Positions 11,597-22,959 of a stretch of DNA of 64,000 nt are shown here, one piece after another (the stretch's first letter is position 1; the number at the start of each line of letters is the position of its first letter). The notes under the pieces were generated by a model that worked only from the letters and a program-made list of their open reading frames with translations, was not told where the DNA came from and did not search any database. The DNA lies in assembly GCF_028372415.1 (NCBI RefSeq), contig NC_092875.1, positions 228,383,136 through 228,447,135 on the forward strand. Direction: 5' to 3'. The position numbers and the translations under genes are program-made. The DNA comes from Notamacropus eugenii. Taxonomy: Eukaryota > Chordata > Mammalia > Diprotodontia > Macropodidae.

Positions 11597-12880
11597 ATTT
11601 TTTTTTCTTTTTTTGTTGTTGTCAGAGTGGACATTTATTACAAATAATGTATGTGATAAGACAATAGTCACAGACTAAATAGTGGTCACAATCACAAAGC
11701 TTATTCTAGTCAAACATATACAAATAAATAAAAGCGTAAATCTTAAAAACATGCTTAAATATATATGAAAATGGTATTGAAACTAACTAAAACAACTTTT
11801 GAAAATAAGTCCAACTACTGCCATTTTGTCTCATCCAACTAACACTGTTACATGAAAGATATAGATCATGAATACTTTCTGACTAGGAGGTAGAATGAAA
11901 GGAGAAAGAAATGTCATAAATCAGTGATACCACATTAAAACAAGTACAGGGAAATTAGCTAAGCAGCATAACTTAATACCAACACTGGAGCAAATATGTG
12001 ATACTTCATGAACTCAGTCAAGTTTATATTGAAATAGCAATAATACCAGGCAAATCAAAATTTCAATTTATAATATCCTGTGGAAGTTTTCATTAGCTCA
12101 CAGAGAAATGAGGTAAATAGTGGTAATATAATGTATAAAAATAATCTATTTAAGTTGTAAAATTGTGTTCACATAGAAAATAATGTCTTTAACCATTTTC
12201 ATAATGTGCATTATGTGTATTATATTGTAGTGTAGTAACTTTCGTCCAAGTTTCTGCCTTTAACTAATGGTCAATGTAAAATTAGATTGCTTTGATTAAA
12301 GTAGCCTGTATTCCCTTTACTGTAATATCTTTTTAGTCTCAGAAACATACATTTTTCAATAAGCTACCAATTTAAGCTATGTAGTCCCCAATAGGTAGCT
12401 TTGGTATACATATGTGAGTTTAAGTTTCATTTTGGTATGTAAAATCAGTCAATTTTTCTTGTTCCCATAAATATCAAAATATAAAATTAGTCTTTGGTTG
12501 CATAAAACTATATTGAAACATTGTTACATTCACTGTAAGTTGATATAAGTGTAGCTTCCTTTCAGTTGGAATGCAGTAATACCAATAAATGTGTTTTTCT
12601 TTGTCCAATAGCAGGACATACCATTTCTGAAGTCGGAGTTTTCCCTAATGACTAAAAAGTCACATAAACTACATTGTGGCTGCCAATGCATTATTCTGAT
12701 GAAAAATGATGAAGAAAAATGAAAAAGATGACAAATTGTTCTACCAAGGACCATAGAGCTACCACACTTGGATCCTAACATCAGAGTCCCAGTTTTAATT
12801 AGAGAGGAGGTAGAAAGGTCACTAGTGAAAATAAAAATGGAAGAAGCAACCACACCGAACCAAATATAAATAGAGGAGAG
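11597..12880 (-). pseudogene. candidate retrocopy of an unidentified mRNA 3' region
   Basis: On the minus strand this block ends with AATAAATGTCCACTCTGAC followed directly by an A-rich run (plus-strand T-run from about 11596 to 11618). A polyadenylation signal placed about 15 bases before an encoded A-tail is the signature of a processed transcript. The block is AT-rich, lacks recognised repeats and contains no convincing protein. An open frame at 12530-12853 (107 codons) has no family I recognise. The source gene, the 5' boundary and the target-site duplication are all undetermined. Confidence 0.4.
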
Positions 12881-12954
12881 CTATAATGGGGGTACCGTAA
12901 TGGTGTGAGTGTAGAGATATCAATATACAAGAGGAGGGGAAGGGTAACTAATTT

Positions 12955-13190
12955 GCACAGAGCTGAGGATAGAGTGCTAGACCTGGAGTTAGTAAGACTC
13001 ATCTTCCTGAGTTCAAATCTGTCCTCAGACACTTACCAGCTGTGTGACCCTGGGCAAGTTCCTTGACCTGTTTGCCTCAGTTCCTCATTTATAAAATGAT
13101 CTGGAGAAGAAAATGGCAAACCACTCCAGTATCTTTACCAAGAAAACTCCAAATGGGGTCATGAAGAGTCATATTCTACTGGATAACAAA
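12955..13190 (+). mobile_element. marsupial-type SINE
   Basis: GATAGAGTGCTAGACCTGGAG, CAGCTGTGTGACCCTGGGCA, then the marsupial-type tail GGCAAACCACTCCAGTATCT and CCAAATGGGGTCATGAAGAG. Nearly full length. Confidence 0.75.
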
Positions 13191-13589
13191 AGAAAAAGAG
13201 GAAGACACTAAAGATGTAGGAAAAAAATTTCAGATCATATTAATAATGAAAAAAAGTGATTGAAAGAATATCAATAACTAGTAACATCTGTTCTTGTTTT
13301 TAACTTAATTTCCTTTTTTGTATGAATTTAAAATCAATATAAAATATGTCAATATAAATCAATATTTTCAACAAACAAAAAATAAAATGAAGGAACCATG
13401 AGTTTCTGTTTTGCAGCTTGTTTTTGAGAAATAAATAAATAATGTTTTAAAAGTAGCAAGAAAACTGTTGATTCCTTTATGGATTACTGTGAACTTTTTT
13501 CTTTTGTGCTTCGTAAAATATTTTTGATGTTCCTTTTTGTATCTATTCCTACTCATTAATCTATTGTTCCCACCACCACCACATCCTTA

Positions 13590-14830
13590 CTAAATAAAAA
13601 CCTTTCTTTGTAACATATTATGTATGGTCCTGCAAAACATGTCATCATATTGGCCATGCATGAAAATGCTTTTCTTACTATGCATCTCAAGTTCATTCAT
13701 TACCTTTTTGTTAAGAGATGGGAAGTATATTTTACCATCAGTCTTTTGAAGTCATTATTGTTTGCTACTTTGATTAGAGTTCTGGGATTTTTTCAAAGTT
13801 TTCCCCCATTGGTGTTGTCATGTAAATTTCTGTCTTGGTCCTGCTTATTTAATTCTGTATCATTTCATGCAAAGTCCTCCCATTTTTTCTGAATGTAATA
13901 GTCACAGTCTGTTATGGTGCAATACTTTTCCATTATAGTCATATATCATGATTTATTCAGTCATTTCCCAATTGACAGGCCCCTATTTAGTTGATAGTTC
14001 TTGGCCTTGGAATTGTTGCTATAAATATTCTTGCATATATTTTCCTTTTCCCCTATTCTTGATCTCTTTGGTATATATGCCTAATAGCAGTATCTCTGGG
14101 CCAAAGGGAATGTACAGTTTAATAAACTTTTGGGTATAGTTTCCAGTTGTTTTCTAGAACCAATTCATAGATCCACCACCAATGCATTAATATGCCTATT
14201 TTCCCACAACCCTTCCAAAAGTAATAATTTTATTTTTCTGTTGTCATCTTCTGAAGGGCATGAGATAGAATTTTAGAGTTATTTAAACTTTGTAATTATT
14301 AGTGATTCAGAAAAATTTTTTCAAATGTTTACCATTTGGCTGTTCATCATTTAAGAACAGATTTCTTATCCTTTGACCATTAATCTATTGGGGAATAGCT
14401 CTTGTTTTCATATATTTTTATCAATTCTTTCTATACATTGGATATGAGGTTTTTGTCAGAGAAATTTGCTATGAATATTTTTTCTCAATTAATTGTTTTC
14501 TTTTTAATTCTAACTGCATTCATCTTGTTTGTTCAAAAGTCAATTTTAATGTAATCAAAACTGCAAATGTATTAACTTCTAACCTTTATTTAGGTTAAGA
14601 ATTCTCTCCCCATTTGCAGTTATGAAAGATATTCCCTTCCCTTCTCTAATTTATTTATAATATAATCATAAATGTTTACATCATACATCCATTTGGTATT
14701 TAATGTGGCATATGGTATAAGATGTTTGTCTAAACCTAACTGACACCAGGTTGCTTTCTTATTTTGCCAAATAGAGTCCTAAGCCAAATAGTTGGTAACC
14801 TTGGGTTATCCAACATAATACTTAAATTTT
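13590..14830 (-). mobile_element. L1 ORF2 C-terminal region and 3' UTR remnant
   Basis: Read on the plus strand this is the familiar antisense L1 3' half: CATTTCCCAATTGACAGGC, TTGGTATATATGCCTAATAG, AGATCCACCACCAATGCATT, CCTTTGACCATTAATCTATTG, and GAGGTTTTTGTCAGAGAAAT. The order matches L1 ORF2 C-terminus to 3' UTR. Frames are broken. Confidence 0.6.
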
Positions 14831-14834
14831 CATT

Positions 14835-16420
14835 ACTTTGGGATTTTGTTTGCCAACTCTCCCATCTGTATTTCCTCTAATCTTCAATCTCTCCCTATCT
14901 GCTTACTTCTTTTCTGATACCCATGTATCTCTCATCCTTAAAAAGCTTCACTTGATCCAATTATCCCACTATTATCTTACATCTCTATCATCTTATATTT
15001 CTCTTCTATCCCTTCTTGGCTAAACTCCTTGAAAAAGGTATGTATAACCAGTGCTTCTACTTCTCTTGTTACTCTCTTCTTAACCCTTTGAAATCAAGCT
15101 TTTAGCCTCATGACTCAATTGAAACTACCATCTTAAAAATCTCTTAGTTCTCATCCTCCTTGGCCTTTCTATCAAAACTGACACTGTCAATAGCTTTCTA
15201 GTCCTCAATAGTCTCTCCTCTCTAGGTTTTCATGATACTGCTCTCTCCTTGTTCTCCTCCTACCTATTCTACTGTTCCTCATTATCTTTTGCTGAATCCT
15301 CATCTTTCTTACACACATATAGCGGAAAGGGGACTGTCTGATCAAGAGAGTGAAGTATAGAAAGAGAATAGTAAAGAGATAGGAGGCACTGAGGCTTGTC
15401 CCATGTAAAATAGTTAATTCATTCAAAGACATAAATTCAGATGAAACATTATATCAGCATAGTTCCAGTCTCATATCAGTAACTGCCCCTTAAACATCTT
15501 TAAACTATCCAGCAAACATGTTAAACTCAACATGTACAAAATAAAATTTAACTTTCTTTTCCCCATATCTTCTCTTTTTGTCAATTTCCCAATTGTTGTC
15601 AATGGCACCACCATCCTAGTCTCACAATCTCTGTTATCCTTGACTCCTTACTATCTCCCAGGCTCTCAGATATCCAATGCTTTGCCAAATCTTCTTGTTC
15701 CTACCTTCACAATACAGCTTCTATAGGTCCCACCTCTCTATTCACAAAATGCTTCCACCCAAGTTCAAGTCTTGACCATCTTTCACCTGCGCTATTGCAT
15801 TTTATAATTGGTCTTATATAACTGATTTCTCTGCCTCAGATTTTACCCTACTCCAACCCATACTCCACTTGGCTGGCAAACTGATTTTCCTAAAGTGTCT
15901 GCCTGCTTATGTCATCCTCTTGCTCATATTCCAAGGGTTCACTATTACTTACAGGAAAAATATAAAATTCCATATAGTATCCATCCATATATTCCATATG
16001 GTCCTTTCTTCCCTTCCTAGTCTTCTTATACTTCCCTCTATGCACTCTACACCAACAATACTGACCTACTTGCCAGCTCTGATACATGTCACTCCATTTT
16101 CTATTTCTGTGCCTTTTCACTGACTATGTCCCATGCCTGTAATGCCTTCCATTTTCACCTCCATCACTGAGGTTCCAAGGTTGCTTTCAACACTCACCTC
16201 AAAATTCTCCCTTCCTTAGGAGGCCTTTTCTTCTGCCCTCAGCTGCTAACACCTCTGTTATCTTCCATCCTTTTTTTATATCTTGCATATAACTAGTTAT
16301 TTTTTATGTCTGCCTCTCCCATTAGAATATGAGCTCCTTGAGAGCAGGGATATTTTTGCCTTTCTTTGAATACCTAGTTATTAGCCCAATACCTGGCTAA
16401 CTGAATTTATGAGAGTCATC
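14835..16420 (+). mobile_element. L2 element, degenerate
   Basis: L2 phrases occur in order: TCCTTGGCCTTTCTATCAAAACTGACACTG (the remnant of the DLSAAFDTV reverse-transcriptase box), CTCTCTAGGTTTTCATGATA, CACCACCATCCTAGTC. The classical 3' end follows near 16326 (GAATATGAGCTCCTTGAGAG CAGGGATA). About 170 bases at 15310-15480 do not fit L2 and may be a small insertion. Confidence 0.6.
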
Positions 16421-16594
16421 TACATATAAATCAAGAACACGTTTGATGAGGAAAACAGTAGGAAACAGACTTTAAAAAAAAAATTAACAACAGATCACAT
16501 CTTTGCTATTTCACCATTGACTGAAAAATGTAGAAATTAAGATCTCACTGTGTACATTGTTTGTTGCTTATTATAACAAAATGCCACATTATAG

Positions 16595-17625
16595 GTTCTT
16601 TTTTTATTTTTCATTTTTCACACAATTCATATCACATAAAACAATTCCAACTTTTGGTCAGGTGATACTTCTTTTAAAGCATTAGACCACAAAAGAATTT
16701 TTTTTTAACATTAACTAACTGAGACAAATAATAGCTATGTATGCTAACTTCACAAGCCCTTGACCTAATTGTCTCCACATTATTACTAAGAATTAAAGGA
16801 TTCTAACTTATTGCTGTTGGTCTAAAGTCCTAAGCCTGATGCTTAATTTTAGCCTTAACCTCGGACGTTCCCCTACCAACAATCTATAATTTAATAGATC
16901 TAGTATTAAGTTTACAAACCTTTTGACTATAGGAAATTGCCACTAAGAGTAGGGACATTGCAGGGAAACAATATCTCCCCAACTTCATGTCAGTTCCAGG
17001 CAGGAGTAGATTGTCAACTTGCATTCAGTCAGGCTTAAAGTCTGCCAGGTGTCAGTAGGGAAATTGAATCAGGAGAATCCTACCTCAGCCCAGGCTGAAC
17101 AGCCGCTCTCCCACCCTTCTCATGAAATCACCTTTTGCAGTTCATACCAGCATCTCCCAGACTTACTGGCATCATCAATTGGAGGCTCAGACCACCTTTC
17201 TTGCTTTCCATACCTGGAGTTAGACTCAGAAGAGCAGTCACTTAATAGTCCCCTAGAATCTTAAAATAGCAAGTTCCAATAACCAGGTTTCAGATATGAC
17301 TATAATTTCACACTGGCTAAGGAACATCTTTTGAGGCAAGTCTTAAGTGGCTTACATGCCTTTCTAGACATGTTCTAGTTCCTGATTAAGTAACAATCAT
17401 AAAATCAAATTTACCATTAAAAGCTTAACTTTTCCATTAATGCCAAATTTTACCTGAGGTTACCTGCCTCTAGGAAACTTAGACTAAAATTCTTTCCCCC
17501 AGACTAAACATGTCTCTGATTTAGTCTCAGTAATTAATTTAGTCAATTGTTTTAATACTAATTGCTTTTACATCACTTTGTAACATGTCCAATTTTTCTC
17601 CCCATCTCTCCCTTCCCCCCGGCTC
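16595..17625 (-). mobile_element. HAL1-like 3' block, inverted relative to 43290-44320
   Basis: The reverse complement of this block aligns nearly end to end with the 3' non-coding part of the full-length HAL1-like element. Shared landmarks are AGAAAAATTGGACATGTTAC, AAGATGTTCCTTAGCCA, AGGTAGGATTCTCCTGA and GAAGTATCACCTGACCAAAA. It starts abruptly at the poly-G side near 17625, so it is a 5'-truncated copy. It carries an open frame at 17019-17264, antisense to the element. Confidence 0.7.
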
Positions 17626-17679
17626 TTTACACGTCAAAGTCATTCATGAGACCTTGTGAGACATAACAATCCTATTCAA

Positions 17680-18480
17680 TGACTCTCTGATTGCTACTCT
17701 TCACAGATGACATTGTACTATTTGCATCAAGTACCAGAACATTATAAAGTCTCCTAAAATGGGCCTTTAATCACTCCAAGAAGTTTAGCCTCACCATTCA
17801 CACTATAAAGACTTAAGGATGAAGAATGACTGTTGCACAGACTACAACTTACATCTGGATTGTCCATCTTTATGCAAAAAATGAAACAGACAGTACAAAT
17901 GGACAATGAGCTGGTTGAAAGTTGAACAAGAAAGAAATACCAGTATTGTCTTTGGAAAATTGTGAAACTCCTTTGATTACAAGTTTCCTCATATTTTTAA
18001 TAACAATATTTTACTGGTATTATTGAATGGCAGCAAAACATGGAATATGATAGTCTCCAAAGAGTTAAAAATGAATATGTCACACATAGGGAAAAGGAAG
18101 TTACCTAGTGGGTATGAATATAACCAGGTATTTATTATTCTTATTATATTTAATATTTCTAAAGCATTCTAAGGTTTACAAAGTACTGCAAATATGTTAT
18201 CTCATATGATAGAATGAGAAACTTTAGAGATGAATAAAAGGAACATATCTTCAAGAAATTGTACGATAAGAAGACCGGGGTTGGTCATGTGATGAGGGGA
18301 AGGGATGATAGAGATGGAGAGGCAGAGTGCTCCATAGATACAATCACAGTGTCAGAAGAAAGTAAGACTTCTTACAAGTTGCGTAGATACTTTATGAAAG
18401 ACTTATGGGAGGATATGAATAAGAAGTAAGGAGGGATGGACAGGCATGAGAAGATTTGGATTTGCATTATTGGAAAGAAT
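17680..18480 (+). mobile_element. RTE-type LINE remnant (RT and C-terminal region)
   Basis: Translation near 17698 gives LLFTDDIVLFASSTRTL, a degenerate YADD box of RTE/BovB reverse transcriptase. Near 18270 it gives GVGHVMRGRDDRWRGRVL-like sequence, the conserved RTE C-terminal motif (GHV.R..D.RW). Stops and frameshifts lie between them. Confidence 0.55.
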
Positions 18481-18489
18481 TTTCAAAAA

Positions 18490-19500
18490 GTTGAGGTCAT
18501 AGATCCATTTGAGTATTTGATTCAATTCAAGGCACAGTGGTAGGTACTAGAGAGATCCAGTGCCAACCCTCCAGGAATTTAAAATCTAATGAGGATGAGG
18601 GAGGAGAAATAGAGGGAAAAGGGGGGAGGGAGGGAAATTATAGCTGTCTTCAAGAATTTGAAGGATTAATCAGTATCTAGAAGTGAGATTACAACTTGTT
18701 CTTCTGTTCCAGAATTCAAAACTAGAAATAGTAAGAGAAACTTGGAGAAATATCCATGTCATCTGGATTCAAGGGGGAAAAAAATTTCCAACAATCAATG
18801 CTGTCTAAAAGTCAGTATTTGGAAGAAAGTGGATTGCCATTATGAGCGGTCATCAAATAAAGACTGGAAGGCCACTTGCTAGGGATTTTAGTTCAGAAGA
18901 AATTCCTGTTTGGGTATGGGTTAATAATAATAATGGGTTCATAATAAGATAATCTCTGAGGTTTCAGCTAGTGCTGAGATTAAATAAATCCATGATTGAA
19001 GGTCAGGTAGACAAACATTTATTATACAAGTTAGAATAAGATTCAACACATTGATGAAGTCAAACTGAGAGATTCAAAGAGATCAATTCAAAGGAAAATC
19101 CACAGAAAGTTTCATGAACCACCTGGTCTTTAAAAAGATTAAATCTTATTTAATTTTTAAAACAGCTGCCATGGATCTAGGGACAATTTTTGTCATAGGT
19201 AAAAAATTAGTTTAGAGAAGGAATAAATAGGAGGTATCAGAGAAAGGTTTGACTGGAGAAACAGTCATTGTGAGGCTTCCCCAGGACTGATCTTATCAAA
19301 CATTTTCTATATTATCTGGAATGAAACATACATCAAACTCTGGAAGACCATTGCCAATTCAATTCAATAAGTACTCATGAAATACTTTAAAGTATTGTGC
19401 TAGGCACTAAACAAACTGAAAAGTTTAAATGAGCCAGCCCCTGAGCCCCTGCCTTCATGGAGTTTAAAGCCTAGAATGGTATATGACATATACACACATA
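18490..19500 (+). repeat. two copies of the old 'CATGGAGTTTAAAGCC' type repeat in otherwise unique DNA
   Basis: Fragments at about 18500-18600 and 19360-19480 belong to the family described at 2145-2850 (AAGGCACAGTGGTAGGTACT; ATTGTGCTAGGCACTAAACA). Between them I see no gene or other element. Confidence 0.4.
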
Positions 19501-19551
19501 CATATGCACATATACAGTTGTTTAGTCTTTCAGGAGTGACTGGCTCTTCAT

Positions 19552-19797
19552 GTACAGGCACTATGCTAAGCACTTTACAGCTATCTCATTTGATCCTCCA
19601 CAATCTTGGTTGTTGGGTGTTATTATGATTCCCATTTTACAGCTGAAGAAACTAAGGAAGATAGAGGTTATATGTGACTTACCTAAGTACACACAGCTAG
19701 TAAGTGTCTGAGGTCACATTTGAACTCAGGTCTTCCTGGCTCCAGGGCCAGTGCTCTATCCCCTGTGCCATCTGGCTAACCCAGGCCAACATGGTTT
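19552..19797 (-). mobile_element. SINE, left arm of a near-identical inverted repeat
   Basis: Antisense SINE from the 3' part (CAGGCACTATGCTAAGCACT) to the head (GTGCCATCTGGCTAACCCAG GCCAACATGG). Its reverse complement matches 20226-20475 at about 93-95 percent by eye, including the head, far more than other SINE pairs in the window. Confidence 0.8.
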
Positions 19798-19935
19798 TCT
19801 TGGCAAAGATATTGGAGAGTTTTACCATTTCCTTCTCCAGCTCATTTTACAGATAAGGAAAATGAAGCAAACAGGGTTAAGTGACTTGCCCAGGGTGACA
19901 CAGCTAGTGTCTAAGAGCAGATTCAAACTGAGTAT
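19798..19935 (-). mobile_element. marsupial-type SINE, 3' portion
   Basis: TTCTTGGCAAAGATATTGGA, CTCATTTTACAGATAAGGAA and GTGACACAGCTAGTGTCTAAG. It sits just inside the left arm of the inverted repeat. Confidence 0.65.
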
Positions 19936-20058
19936 GTATGTGTGTGTGTTTGTGCACACATAGATATAGATATATACACATGTGCATGTATGTACATGTA
20001 CACACATGTACATACACTATGTGTGCATGTGTATATATGTACATACACACACACACAA
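19933..20058 (+). repeat. alternating TG/CA/TA tract
   Basis: A 125-base alternating purine-pyrimidine tract (GTATGTATGTGTGTGTG, then TACACATGTGCATG, then TACATACACACACACACA) lies in the spacer of the inverted repeat. Such sequence can adopt Z-DNA or hairpins. Confidence 0.85.
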
Positions 20059-20225
20059 TGAGTGCATAAGAGAGCTTTGGGGTTTTGCTGGAACCCACAT
20101 TAGTAAGTATTAAGCATTAGTGACAATTCCATGTGGGTGAATATACAGATAAGACAGCAATCCTCTCCTGAGGTAATGAAGTAGAGATTTAAGGTGGGAG
20201 AAGAGCAGAAAATAATCCAACAGAT

Positions 20226-20475
20226 AAACCATGTTGGCCTGGGTTAGCCAGATGGCACAGGGGACAGGGCACTGGCCCTGGAGCCAGGAAGACCTGAGTT
20301 CAAATGTGACCTGACACTTATTAGCTGTGTGAACTTAGGTAAGTCACACATAACCTCTATCTTCCTCAGTTTCCTCAGCTGTGAAATGGGAATCATAATA
20401 ACACCTAACAACCAGGATGGTTGAGGATCAAATGAGATAGCTGTAAAGTGCTTAGCATAGAGCCTGTACACAGAA
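20226..20475 (+). mobile_element. SINE, right arm of a near-identical inverted repeat
   Basis: CCATGTTGGCCTGGGTTAGC head, GGCCCTGGAGCCAGGAAGAC, GTGTGAACTTAGGTAAGTCA, ending GTGCTTAGCATAGAGCCTG. It is the reverse complement of the copy at 19552-19797; a short tail AATTTAATAAATGCTT follows. Confidence 0.8.
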
Positions 20476-22330
20476 GCCAGAATTTAATAAATGCTTCTTC
20501 TCTTCCCTTCCCCTTTACTCAAAAGACTGGTCACTGCTATCCAAGATTTAAGAAGAGGAAAACAAGCTGGGACTGATCAGAGAGCTCTAGGGTGATGGGT
20601 TTTGCCTAAGTTTAGAAAGCCATAACTCAGGGATTGTCCAAGAGTTGCTTCATCAGAACCGAAGGTGTTTACTACAAATGAGTTTTTATTCTGGAGGCCT
20701 GTCCACTTTGTTTCTGGCTCATATTGAAGCCTTTTGAAGAATCGGGCAGACTAACTCCTGCTGAGTCAGCCTGACCCTCAGAAGCACAGGCCCCTACAGG
20801 TATACACAGAGAAGAAAGATAACTGATGGGATTAAAGGAAATTTCTTGGGAAAGGCAACATTTGAGTTGGATTTTAGAGCCTTTAAATTCCTGTAGGAAT
20901 TTAAGAAGAACAGAAGTGGAAGGAAGAGCATTCCAATCTTCCAATTTTTAATTGGTATAGCAGATTTCAAAAACTAGAATACTGTCAATCTCAAAGTAAT
21001 CCAATTAATCCCTCTTTTTTGATTTATGAATACTCTATGTTTTAACTCTCACATAAACAGCTTAAACATAAAAATAAACAGATTCAAACGAGAAACAATA
21101 AAAACCAAGAAACCAGTTCAATATTGGAAACATTAAAAAATGAGTTTTTATCTTATCCACACCTATCCAGTCAATTGCATGCCTTTCTGAGGGTGTGTCT
21201 TAGGGCACAATTATCGATTCGTGGATATTTCTTGCCATGCCTTTTGATTACACCCATACATAGTTAATATAGCAGGTATACTCCAAGAAGAATCAATAAG
21301 CACAGTCCCTCCCACTCCCCTCCCCCATACGCATGAGACTCATGAAATATGAGAAAAAAGTGAGCCACTATATTAGAAGAACCATAGGGACATAAAGACA
21401 GATGAATAAAATGCCTCTCATGCTTTGGCACAGGAAGTTCTGATATGACAGACAGGAGTCTAGACAAAGGAGAGATGTAAAGTCACACAAGGACTTGCAA
21501 TTAGGGCTACCCTTCAGCTTCCCCAGGCGGAAAACAAAAAAACAAGTGCTGGACAGAGGCAGAATCACTGAGTAGCACAAGTCTGTTCTATGTCTCTGCT
21601 GCCCTGTGTTGGAAGGAGTTGGTGGAAGATTGTCGTGAAGGTGAATTCAGATGAAAAATGTCAGCTCACATGGAGGTAGCTTTAATATACTTTTATTGCC
21701 ACTCACAAGGGGAAAATACTGCTAGTAGGGACAGTCTCAGTGTGTGATCACCACATCCACAGTGGGCAGTATACTGTGTGTGGGGGATGGGAGGAAGTCA
21801 GGGGAAAGGGTATCCAGGTTTCACTGAAAGTCCAGAACCCTTCAGGTATCAAACTAGTTTTTGTCTGAAATGATGTACGTTTAATATGATGATATTGTCT
21901 CAGACAAAGAGACTGTATGATATGAATAGGTAACTTCTCTGTTATCTATAGGACCAATAAAATGAGGAGTTTTTTTCTAAATTACCTAATTAGGAAGGGA
22001 GAACGAGGAGCAGGGAAGCAGGAAATTGTGCAATCTAGCAAGAGGCTAAAAAAATGTGCTCTCTGGCTGTATCAAACTGGTTTCCATTGTTTAAAATCCA
22101 TCCACTCGTCCCAGTCTTCCATCATCCAAAATAAACCCTCTCTCCTCTGAGGTACATATAAGACATGTAGGGAAGGAATCGGTGAAGTAGCACCAGATAT
22201 ACTGTAGTGCGCAGCGAATCATGTTCAGGATTGTGACTGTGCCTATTACACAGAAATTAGAGTTTGGAAGTCACTTCGGAAACATTCATCAGGTATTACT
22301 GAAACTGGATGACAGATTCATCTGCTGAAG
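20476..22330. other. no recognised feature
   Basis: Intergenic sequence with no supported gene or repeat. Several 60-90 codon frames on the minus strand (20672-20944, 21264-21580) lack domains or coding bias. Confidence 0.4.
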
Positions 22331-22334
22331 TTAG

Positions 22335-22430
22335 CTACTAATGATAAACCACTCCAGTATCTTTGCCAAGAAAACCCCAAACGGGGTCAAGAAGAGTCGG
22401 AAATGACTGAAAGGATTCAGCAACAAAAAT
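22335..22430 (+). mobile_element. marsupial-type SINE, 3' end only
   Basis: AAACCACTCCAGTATCTTTG, CCAAGAAAACCCCAAACGGG, AGAAGAGTCGGAAATGACTG. A 5'-truncated copy. Confidence 0.7.
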
Positions 22431-22959
22431 GGTTATTACATTGCTATTGCTTGAGTCAGGCATAGGAAGGGGTTGTTTTGTTGACTCTACAAAAAAATAC
22501 ACCTGGGTAGGGGAATAAGGGGTGGGGATGGGTAGAGGGACACAAATACAGACAGTCCCCATGAAGAGCAGGAGCTGCTTTAGGTTCTGCCAATATCTGG
22601 TTGAATTCACCATGTAGATGATGGCCAGGGTTGAAGGTCAAGTGGAAAATCAAAGAGGTCAACAGGAACAATGTGAATGGAGTCAAAGTATCTTAATAGG
22701 TTAGCATTCAGCATCCAGTGCTATCTATAGAAGTAAAACAAGGAACAGAATACACCAAAGTCTAAGGTTCTCCTCCCCATCAGTCCACATCTCTTTTAGG
22801 TGGAATCACTTACCTTCCCCTCAGTCTATAAACCAAAAATGTCCCTTCCTCCAAGTCCAGTGACTTAAAATCTTAATTGGTACTCATTACTACCTAAGTT
22901 TCCACTGGATCATTTCTGTGACCTTTGTTCAGACTAGTTGTTAAATCAGTTTCCTGAGT

